64,000 nt of DNA, taken from NCBI RefSeq assembly GCF_008039615.1, contig NZ_VDUZ01000001.1:180834-244833 (forward strand), read 5' to 3'. Each line of letters begins with the position of its first letter. Within the stretch, counting starts at the first letter, position 1. The position numbers and the translations under genes were made by a program. Positions 1-6,807 of the stretch are shown one piece after another. Origin of the DNA: Vineibacter terrae (lineage in GTDB: Bacteria; Pseudomonadota; Alphaproteobacteria; Reyranellales; Reyranellaceae). The notes below the pieces were generated by a model that made no database searches, was not told the DNA's origin, and was given only the letters and a program-made list of their open reading frames with translations.

Positions 1-28
1 TCAATGACGGAGATTGGGAGGAATGGGC

Positions 29-1024
29 ATGTCGAAGCTCGGCCGGTTCTTGCGCGCGGCCATCCTTGCCGGCGCAGCCACGGTGCTGGCCTCGGCGCCG
101 ACGCGCGCCAGCTCGGAGATCGTGGTCACCCACTGGTCGGCGCTGCTGTACGGCGTGCCCTACGCGGTGGCCCAGGCGAAGGGCTACTTCAAGGAAGAGG
201 GTGTCGACATAACGGGCATCCTGTCGTCCAAGGGCGGCGGCACCAGCGTGCGCAACCTGATGGCGGGCGAGACGCTCTACGCCGAGGTGGCGCTGCCGGC
301 GGCCCTGGCGGCGATCAAGGAAGGCTTCCCGATCAGGATCGTCAACGCCGGCACCGACGGCTCGAGCGGCATCTACATCACGCGCGAGGGCGAGAAGATC
401 GACAAGCCCGAGGACCTCAAGGGCAAGCGCTTCGCCTACAGCCGGCCCAAGTCGGTCTCGGAGAGCGGCGTGCTGGCGGCGCTGACCTCGCATGGGCTGA
501 AGGCGTCGGACGCCAAGCTGATCGCGGCCGGCGACATCGGCGCCGGCATCACGGCGCTGGAGCACAACAAGGTCGACATCGCCATCATCCCCGAGCCGAT
601 CTTCTCGACCAAGATGAAGGACGGCGCCAAGTACAAGCCCCTGCCCTGGCTGGGCAGGGACGTGCCGCGCTACACGCAGACCGTGGGCGTCGCCACCATC
701 GAGACCATCGAGAAGCGCGGCAAGGAGCTTGCGGCCCTGATCAAGGCGCGCCGCCGCGGCGTCGAGTTCCTCTACGCCAACCCGCAGGAGACGGCGCAGA
801 TACTGGCCAAGGCCTACAACATGCCGCTCGATATCGCGACCAAGGCCATGACCAACATCAGGGCCCAGACCCCGAACTGGTGGAACCCGGGGCGCCTCGA
901 CTACGAGGGCATGAGCAACATGGCCGAAGCCCTGGCTTCGGTCGGCGCGCTCGAGCTGCCGATCGACTGGAAGAAGGCCGTCGATGACCGCTTCGTGCCT
1001 CCCGACCTCAAGGCGATGCGGTAG
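29..1024 (+). CDS. ABC transporter substrate-binding protein (NitT/TauT type)
   Basis: Periplasmic solute-binding protein that would deliver a small substrate to the permeases encoded just downstream. The 331-residue product has an N-terminal signal sequence (basic start, hydrophobic core, AxA-like end near residue 24). The early segment THWSALLYGVPYAVAQAKGYF is typical of NMT1/SsuA-like proteins of nitrate, taurine and thiamine-precursor importers. I chose the ATG at 29 because a GGGAGGA ribosome-binding site lies 7 bases upstream; an ATG at 23 is possible. It leads an operon with an ATPase, two permeases and a GntR regulator. The substrate cannot be read from sequence. Confidence 0.88.
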   Translation: MSKLGRFLRAAILAGAATVLASAPTRASSEIVVTHWSALLYGVPYAVAQAKGYFKEEGVDITGILSSKGGGTSVRNLMAGETLYAEVALPAALAAIKEGFPIRIVNAGTDGSSGIYITREGEKIDKPEDLKGKRFAYSRPKSVSESGVLAALTSHGLKASDAKLIAAGDIGAGITALEHNKVDIAIIPEPIFSTKMKDGAKYKPLPWLGRDVPRYTQTVGVATIETIEKRGKELAALIKARRRGVEFLYANPQETAQILAKAYNMPLDIATKAMTNIRAQTPNWWNPGRLDYEGMSNMAEALASVGALELPIDWKKAVDDRFVPPDLKAMR

Positions 1025-1032
1025 CGGAGCCG

Positions 1033-1884
1033 ATGGCGATGAGCAGCGATGGCGCCAGCGTGCATGCCGCGCTGGTCGGCGTGACGCGGGTCTACCCGGC
1101 GCGCGCCGGCCAGCCGCCGGTGCACGCGCTCGGACCGCTCGACCTGGAGCTGCAGCGCGGCGAGTTCTTCAGCGTCGTGGGCCCGTCCGGCTGCGGCAAG
1201 TCCACGCTGGTGGACGTGCTGGGCGGCCTCGCGCCGCCGTCGCAGGGCGAGGCCCTCTTCGAAGGCAAGGTCCTGGGCAGCACGGTGCCCGACGGCGTCG
1301 GCGTGGTGTTCCAGGAGGACGCCTCCTTCCCCTGGCTCACCGTATGGGAGAACGTCGCGTTCGGCCTGCGCCGGCGCGGCACCGACGCCGCCGAGATCCG
1401 CCGCCGCGTCGACTATGCGCTGGGCTTCATGGGCCTGCAGGGCTTCGCCAAGGCCTACCCGGCCCAGCTGTCCGGCGGCATGCGCCAGCGCGTGTGCATC
1501 GCGCGCACGCTGGTGATGCAGCCGCGGCTGATCCTGCTCGACGAGCCGTTCGGCGCGCTCGACCAGCAGACGCGGCTGCTGATGGGCGACGAGCTGCTGC
1601 GGCTGTGGCGCGAGACCGGCGCCACCGTGGTGCTGATCACGCATGCGCTGGACGAGGCCAACCTGCTGTCGGACCGCATCGGCGTCCTGAGCGCGCGGCC
1701 CGGCTGCTTCATCGCCATCGTCGAGACCGGCTGGAGCCGCGACCGCGACTCGACCCTGGCCGAGGATCCGCGCTTCGGCGCCGTGACCGCGCGGCTATGG
1801 GCCTATCTGCGCCCCGAATCGCTGCGCGCCCTCGGCCAGCAGGCGCCGGCGGTGCCAGACACCTTGCGGAGCGCCGCGGAATGA
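1033..1884 (+). CDS. ABC transporter ATP-binding protein (NitT/TauT type)
   Basis: Cytoplasmic ATPase that powers the importer. The 283-residue protein shows Walker A GPSGCGKST near residue 53, a Q-loop (VFQEDASFPW), the signature LSGGMRQR, Walker B LLDEPFGALD and the switch histidine in LITHALDEA. These match the SsuB/TauB/NrtD group. It starts 8 bases after the binding-protein stop. A palindromic repeat separates it from the first permease, which is unusual inside an operon. Confidence 0.93.
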   Translation: MAMSSDGASVHAALVGVTRVYPARAGQPPVHALGPLDLELQRGEFFSVVGPSGCGKSTLVDVLGGLAPPSQGEALFEGKVLGSTVPDGVGVVFQEDASFPWLTVWENVAFGLRRRGTDAAEIRRRVDYALGFMGLQGFAKAYPAQLSGGMRQRVCIARTLVMQPRLILLDEPFGALDQQTRLLMGDELLRLWRETGATVVLITHALDEANLLSDRIGVLSARPGCFIAIVETGWSRDRDSTLAEDPRFGAVTARLWAYLRPESLRALGQQAPAVPDTLRSAAE

Positions 1885-1916
1885 GGCGCATGGCCTTATC
1901 GCATAGGGCGCCCTAC

Positions 1917-2042
1917 CCGTCGTCCCGACCAAGGCCCGAAGGGCCGCGTGGAGGGACCTTACCTCCACAACAACAGCCTATGTCATGGAGAGAAGGTCCC
2001 TCGACTGCGCCGCACTGCGTGCGGCTCCGCTCGGGACGACGG
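1917..2042. repeat. Dispersed nested palindromic element within the ABC operon
   Basis: A 126-base element with two nested inverted repeats. The outer arms at 1917-1928 and 2031-2042 pair perfectly over 12 bases. The inner arms at 1951-1960 and 1993-2002 pair perfectly over 10 bases. A small GGCCC-type hairpin lies around 1933-1944. It sits between the ATPase and the first permease and has no coding character of its own. It resembles the REP/MITE-like elements of alphaproteobacteria. I found no second copy in the window. Confidence 0.75.
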
Positions 2043-2065
2043 AGAACGTCGCAGGAAGGCGCGCC

Positions 2066-2818
2066 ATGAGCGCCGCCGGCTGGATCCGCCTGCTGGTGGT
2101 GGCGCTGATGGTGGGCGGCCTCGAGATCGCCTGCCGCGCCGGCGCCCTGCCGGCCACGGCCATCATCGCGCCCAGCGAGATGGTGCGGGCGATGATCGAG
2201 GTGCTGGCCTCGGGCGAGATCGCGACCGACATCCAGCTGACCTTCACCGCCGTGGCCATCGCCGCGGCGCTGGCGATCAGCGGCGGCTTCGTGCTGGGCT
2301 TCCTGATCCATCTCTCGCCGCGTGTCCGGGCGGCGCTCGACCCGCTGCTGGCCGCCTACTACGCCATCCCGCATGTGGCCTTCTATCCGCTGCTGATCGT
2401 GGTCTTCGGCCTGGGCATCGGACCGCTGATCGTGCTCGCCACCGCCTTCGGCATCGTGGCCATGATCATCGCCACGCTCACCGGGCTGGACCGCGTGCCG
2501 CGCGTGCTGACGCGCACCGCGCGCGTGCATCGCCTCTCGCCGCTGCAGGAGATGACGCTGGTGCGCCTGCCGGCGGCGATGCCGCACCTGCTGTCGGGCC
2601 TGAAGCTGGCCCTGTCCTACGCCTTCATCGGCGTCATCGCCGGCGAGTTCATCCTGTCGACCGCCGGCGTCGGCCACGCCATCGCCTACGCCTACGACAA
2701 TTTCGACAACCGCCGCATGTACGGGCTGATCGTGTTCGTGATCGGCTTCATGGTGGTGGTCAACATGCTGGTGCTGGTCTGGGAGCGGCGCATGGCGCAG
2801 CGGCGCGGCGCGCGATGA
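2066..2818 (+). CDS. ABC transporter permease 1 (TauC/SsuC type)
   Basis: Inner-membrane channel subunit with about six hydrophobic segments in 250 residues. The EAA-like coupling loop is visible (EMTLVRLPAAMPHLLSGL followed by GEFI), as expected for the BPD_transp_1 family. I chose the ATG at 2066 because AGGAAGG lies just upstream. An in-frame start at 1985 would translate part of the palindromic repeat and is rejected. A second, different permease follows after 10 bases, so the two probably form a heterodimer. Confidence 0.9.
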   Translation: MSAAGWIRLLVVALMVGGLEIACRAGALPATAIIAPSEMVRAMIEVLASGEIATDIQLTFTAVAIAAALAISGGFVLGFLIHLSPRVRAALDPLLAAYYAIPHVAFYPLLIVVFGLGIGPLIVLATAFGIVAMIIATLTGLDRVPRVLTRTARVHRLSPLQEMTLVRLPAAMPHLLSGLKLALSYAFIGVIAGEFILSTAGVGHAIAYAYDNFDNRRMYGLIVFVIGFMVVVNMLVLVWERRMAQRRGAR

Positions 2819-2828
2819 GGAGCCAGCG

Positions 2829-3572
2829 ATGAGCCTTGCAGCAAGATGGCGCGACAGCGCCCTGGTCGTGGCCGCGATCCTGGCCCTCTGGCAGGCGATC
2901 AACCTGGTAGGCGGCGACAACCTGATGACGTCGCCGCTGGCGACCGTGCAGCATGCCGCCGACATGGTGGGCCAGGCCCGCTTCTGGCCGCATCTGCGCG
3001 AGACCGTCACCGCCTATCTCGCGGCGCTGGCCATCGCGGTCTTCGGCGGCATCGGCTTCGGCGTGCTGCTGGGCGCGCATCGCCTGACCGGCGAGGTGGC
3101 CGAACCGATCTTCGTGGCGCTGTACTCGATCCCCAAGGTGACGCTCTATCCCGTGATCCTGCTGGCGTTCGGCCTCGGCATCCAGGCCAAGATCGCGTTC
3201 GGCGCGCTGCACGGCATCATCCCCATCGTCATCTTCTCGCTGAACGCGGTGCGCCAGGTGAACCGCACCTGGCTGCGCACGGCGCGCACGATGTCGCTGA
3301 CCCCGATGCAGACCGTGCGCCATGTCATCATCCCCGCCACGGTCCCGGAAATCTTCTCCGGCCTGCGCGTCGGCGCGGCGCTGACCTTGCTCGGGACCAT
3401 GCTGGGCGAGCTTTTCGCCTCCCAGCGCGGGCTCGGCTTCCTGCTCATGACGGCGATCGACCTGCACGACGTGAAGACGATCATGGCGATCGCGCTGCTG
3501 ATCACGCTGTTCTCGGTCGCGATGAACGCGGCCATGCTGGCGCTGGACCGCCGCCTGCATGCCCGCTTCTGA
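2829..3572 (+). CDS. ABC transporter permease 2 (TauC/SsuC type)
   Basis: Second membrane subunit, 247 residues with about six hydrophobic segments. Its EAA loop reads VRHVIIPATVPEIFSGLRVG and is followed by GELFASQRGLG. It is clearly related to the preceding permease but diverged, and both are full length. GAGGAG lies 8 bases upstream of the ATG. Its 3' end overlaps the GntR gene by 14 bases, implying translational coupling. NitT/TauT importers usually use a permease homodimer, so two dissimilar permeases are a variation. Confidence 0.9.
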   Translation: MSLAARWRDSALVVAAILALWQAINLVGGDNLMTSPLATVQHAADMVGQARFWPHLRETVTAYLAALAIAVFGGIGFGVLLGAHRLTGEVAEPIFVALYSIPKVTLYPVILLAFGLGIQAKIAFGALHGIIPIVIFSLNAVRQVNRTWLRTARTMSLTPMQTVRHVIIPATVPEIFSGLRVGAALTLLGTMLGELFASQRGLGFLLMTAIDLHDVKTIMAIALLITLFSVAMNAAMLALDRRLHARF

Positions 3573-4362
3573 TGCGCCCGCAGCTCCCCTGTCCCTGGCG
3601 CGTGCCCAGGGCTCGCCGCTGCACCACCAGGTCTACCTGATCCTGCGCGACGCGCTGCGGTCGGGGCGCTACCGTCCCGGCGAGCTGATGCCGACCGAGG
3701 ACGCGCTGTCGGCGCAGTTCGGCGTGTCGCGCATCACCATCCGCCATGCGCTCGACACGCTGGAGCGGGCGAACCTGATCGAGCGGCGCCAGGGCAAGGG
3801 GACTTACATCCGCCGCGAGGCGCCCTCCTCGCCCATCCACGTGCCGATCTACAGCATCGTCGAGCAGATCGCCCGCGTCGGCGCCACGACCGACGTGCGC
3901 GTGATCGAGTTCGGCTACGAGTTGCCGCCGCCTGATGTGCGCGAGGCCTTCGGCCTGGACGAGACCCGGACGCTGCAGCGGGCCGTGCGCGTGCGCCTGC
4001 AGAACGGCGAGCCCTTCGTGCATCTCACCACCTTCGTCGCCGACCGGGTGAGCGCCACCTTCGGCCGCGACGATATGGAGCGGGCGTCCCTGTTCGAGCT
4101 GATCCAGCGCGCCGGCGTGCAGCTGCATTCCGGCCACCAGACGGTCAGCGCCACCTTGGCCACGCCGCTGGTCAGCCAGCGCCTGAACGTCAAGATCGGT
4201 GCGCCGCTGCTGCGCACCATCCGCGTGCTGAACGACAAGGACGGCAATGCCGTCGAGCACCTGGAGGTGCTGGCCTCGCCGGAAGTGTTTCAATTGCGTT
4301 TCGCGCTGGAGCCCTCCGACCTGGCGGCGGTCCAGGCGCGCCGGCCGGGCCATCCTGAGTGA
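3559..4362 (+). CDS. GntR family regulator with UTRA ligand domain (HutC subfamily)
   Basis: Transcription factor of 267 residues. A winged helix-turn-helix spans about residues 15-85 (LMPTEDALSAQFGVSRITIRH, then a KGTYIRR wing). A UTRA-type effector domain covers about residues 105-250. It is the last gene of the ABC importer operon and starts inside the second permease. This position suggests it senses the transported compound or a product of it and controls the operon. The ligand is unknown. Confidence 0.9.
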   Translation: MPASDAPAAPLSLARAQGSPLHHQVYLILRDALRSGRYRPGELMPTEDALSAQFGVSRITIRHALDTLERANLIERRQGKGTYIRREAPSSPIHVPIYSIVEQIARVGATTDVRVIEFGYELPPPDVREAFGLDETRTLQRAVRVRLQNGEPFVHLTTFVADRVSATFGRDDMERASLFELIQRAGVQLHSGHQTVSATLATPLVSQRLNVKIGAPLLRTIRVLNDKDGNAVEHLEVLASPEVFQLRFALEPSDLAAVQARRPGHPE

Positions 4363-4547
4363 GCAGTCGTTGCGGTTGCACTACCTGCCGGAGCCAGAGT
4401 GCGTCTTGGTCATAGGTGCGTTGAAGGATACGGCGAAGGGCTTTACAGACTCGCCAATGCGTTCCTACATTCACACTGTGATCTATCAACTGGTACGCGT
4501 CGTCGGGTGATGCTTTCCCTGCCCTGGCGGCGATACGGGGACTGGGA
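4363..4547. other. Intergenic gap with no recognised feature
   Basis: The 185 bases between the GntR gene and cfa contain no convincing ORF, terminator or tRNA. The stretch around 4440-4500 is less GC-rich than its surroundings and is the likely place for the cfa promoter, but I cannot assign -35 and -10 boxes. Confidence 0.4.
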
Positions 4548-5792
4548 ATGCTGCTGGCGAAAATCTTGCGAGGCTTGCTGCGAACCGGAACGTTGACGAT
4601 CGTCGACGCAACAGGCCAGCAGCATCGCATCGGGGGCATCGCGCCAGGTCCGGATGTGACGATCCGCCTGCATGACCACAAGACACCGTGGCGCCTGGCG
4701 CTGAGCCCACGGCTGGCGATCGGCGAAGCCTACATGGACGGCAGGCTGACGGTCGAAGACGGCCGGCTCACCGATTTCCTCGATCTGCTCGGCAGCAACA
4801 TGGCGGCGATGGAGCGCTCATGGTGGCTGACGTGGTCGTTCCGCGTGCAGCTTGTGACGCGCTGGCTGCAGCAGCGCAATCCGATCGGCCGCGCCCAGCG
4901 CAACGTGGCGCACCACTACGACCTCAACGGCGCGCTCTACGACCTTTTCCTCGACCGCGACCGCCAATATTCCTGTGCCTACTTCACCAGCCCCGACGCC
5001 TCGCTGGAGGTGGCGCAGGCCGCCAAGAAGCGGCACATCCTCGCCAAGCTGCAGGTCGCGCCGGACCACAAGGTGCTCGACATCGGCTCGGGCTGGGGTG
5101 GGCTGGGCCTCTACATCGCGCGCGAGAGCGGTGCCGATGTCACGGGCGTGACGCTATCGAGCGAGCAGCACACCGTGTCGACGCGCCGCGCCGAGACCGA
5201 GGCGCCGGGCGCGCGCGTGCGCTTCAAGCTGCAGGACTATCGGCTGGAGACCGAGCGCTACGACCGCATCGTGTCGGTCGGCATGTTCGAGCACGTCGGC
5301 GCAGCGCACTACGATGAATATTTCACCAAGGTGCGCGAGCTGCTGGCCGATGACGGCGTCATGGTGCTGCACGCCATCGGCCGCATGGAGCCGCCGGGCG
5401 GCACCAACCCGTGGATCCGCAAGTACATCTTCCCGGGCGGCTACACGCCGGCCCTGTCGGAGGTGCTGGCGTCGATCGAGCGCGTCGGGCTGTGGGTGAC
5501 CGACATCGAGATCCTGCGCCTGCACTATGCCCAGACGCTGCGGCACTGGCTCGACCGCTTCCGCCGCAACCGCGACGAGGTCAAGCGGCTGGCGGGGCTG
5601 GACGAACGCTTCTGCCGCATGTGGGAGTTCTATCTGGCGGCTTGCGAGATGAGCTTCCGGCACATGAACCAGATGGTCTTCCAGATCCAGATCGCCAAGT
5701 GCCTGAACGCCGTGCCGCTGACCCGCGACTACATGTACGAAGGCGAGCGCGCCCGCGCCCTGCCCCTGCCCCTGCCGTTGGCGGCGGAGTAG
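4548..5792 (+). CDS. cfa: Cyclopropane-fatty-acyl-phospholipid synthase
   Basis: Transfers a methylene group from S-adenosylmethionine onto double bonds of membrane phospholipid acyl chains, usually in stationary phase or under acid stress. The 414-residue protein has the N-terminal lipid-binding part and then HHYDLNGALYDLFLD. The SAM-binding motif VLDIGSGWGGLGLYIA follows around residue 180. FRHMNQMVFQIQIAK near the C-terminus is also typical of the family. It stands alone, convergent with tam across a palindromic repeat. Confidence 0.93.
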   Translation: MLLAKILRGLLRTGTLTIVDATGQQHRIGGIAPGPDVTIRLHDHKTPWRLALSPRLAIGEAYMDGRLTVEDGRLTDFLDLLGSNMAAMERSWWLTWSFRVQLVTRWLQQRNPIGRAQRNVAHHYDLNGALYDLFLDRDRQYSCAYFTSPDASLEVAQAAKKRHILAKLQVAPDHKVLDIGSGWGGLGLYIARESGADVTGVTLSSEQHTVSTRRAETEAPGARVRFKLQDYRLETERYDRIVSVGMFEHVGAAHYDEYFTKVRELLADDGVMVLHAIGRMEPPGGTNPWIRKYIFPGGYTPALSEVLASIERVGLWVTDIEILRLHYAQTLRHWLDRFRRNRDEVKRLAGLDERFCRMWEFYLAACEMSFRHMNQMVFQIQIAKCLNAVPLTRDYMYEGERARALPLPLPLAAE

Positions 5793-5805
5793 CCTTTTCT
5801 TCTTC

Positions 5806-5878
5806 GGACCGCGCGCGTCCACGCGCGCCTCATGAGGTCGGTGCTTCGCACCGATGCGCGCGTGAACGCGCGCGGTCC
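5806..5878. repeat. Dispersed GGACCGCGCGCG palindromic repeat, copy 1
   Basis: A near-perfect inverted repeat with arms beginning GGACCGCGCGCGTCC and ending in its complement, and a small GGTGCTTCGCACC-type inner hairpin. It lies between the convergent cfa and tam genes and may terminate both. A second copy lies at 19250-19328. Confidence 0.8.
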
Positions 5879-5886
5879 AAAAGGCC

Positions 5887-6660
5887 CTATCCCTGACGCC
5901 GGGCCAGGATGAACATGCGGCGGAAAGGAAAGAGCGTGCTGCCGTCGGCCTCGGGCGGATAGGCGGCGCGCACGCGGGCGCGGTAGTCGGCCTCGAAGGC
6001 GCTGCGCTCGGGCTCCTCGAGCCGGTCGAGGAACTGCTTCAGCCAGGAGCCCTTGACGAACTCGGCCACCGGGTTCTCGCCCTTCAGCACCTGCAGGTAT
6101 TCAGTCTCCCAGATCTCGAGCGCGGCCGCGTGGCCCTGCAGCAGCCGCCAGTAGTCCTGCGGCGGCGCCACCGGCCGGCGGCGCAGCAACGGCTCCAATC
6201 GCGCCCGCCACGGGCCCTGCTCGATCGTCTCGGTGACGCAGATATGCGATGGCGCCGCGAAGTTGCGCGGCATCTGGACCGCGAACCAGCCGCCCGGCGC
6301 CACCGCCGACATCAGCGCCGGGAACAGCGCCTCATGGCCGTCCAGCCAGTGCAGCGCGGCATTGCTGTACAGCACGTCGACCGGCTGCGGCGGCCGCCAG
6401 GTCGCGAAGTCGGCCTGCACGAAGCTCGCCTGCGGATGATCGGCGCGCGCCTTGGCCAGCATCTGCGGCGAGGAATCGACGCCGACCAGCGCCGCCTGCG
6501 GCCAGCGCTGCAGCAGCAGCGGCGCCAGGTTGCCGGCGCCGCAGCCCAGGTCGACCACGGTGCGCGGCGCGGCCGCCGGAATGCGCGCCAGCAGGTCGAG
6601 CGCCGGCCGCAACCGCTCGCCGGCGAACTTCAGGTATTGGGTCGGATCCCAGGTGCCCAT
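5887..6660 (-). CDS. tam: Trans-aconitate 2-methyltransferase
   Basis: SAM-dependent enzyme that methylates trans-aconitate, a spontaneous by-product of the citrate cycle that inhibits aconitase. The start MGTWDPTQYLKFAGERLRPA is highly typical of Tam. The SAM-binding motif VVDLGCGAGNLAPLL follows near residue 40, then YSNAALHWL. The length of 257 residues matches the family. The frame stays open far upstream, but homology dictates the ATG at 6658-6660. It is divergent from the PepSY reductase gene. Confidence 0.93.
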   Translation of the reverse strand: MGTWDPTQYLKFAGERLRPALDLLARIPAAAPRTVVDLGCGAGNLAPLLLQRWPQAALVGVDSSPQMLAKARADHPQASFVQADFATWRPPQPVDVLYSNAALHWLDGHEALFPALMSAVAPGGWFAVQMPRNFAAPSHICVTETIEQGPWRARLEPLLRRRPVAPPQDYWRLLQGHAAALEIWETEYLQVLKGENPVAEFVKGSWLKQFLDRLEEPERSAFEADYRARVRAAYPPEADGSTLFPFRRMFILARRQG

Positions 6661-6778
6661 GATCGGTCCCTCTGCGTCGCCGGCGAGCCTGCCCCGGGGG
6701 CGCGCCGCCGACAAGCGTGCCATCCCGCCGCGCTGCCATCCGGGATCAGGACTATCGCGCTGCCGATGTCGATCGTAT

Positions 6779-6797
6779 GCTATTGATATGCATTCGC
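6779..6797 (+). promoter_or_regulatory. Putative Fur-like iron box
   Basis: GCTATTGATATGCATTCGC matches the classical 19-base Fur box at 13 of 19 positions, including the central TGATA and the CATT of the other arm. It ends 10 bases before the ATG of the PepSY reductase. Bound repressor there would block initiation, consistent with iron control. In alphaproteobacteria the reader could instead be Irr or RirA. Confidence 0.5.
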
Positions 6798-6807
6798 AAC
6801 AAATTCC

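Noticed and set aside
1985-2065. Earlier start for the first ABC permease
   Set aside because: It would translate the right half of a palindromic repeat; a good ribosome-binding site precedes the ATG at 2066.
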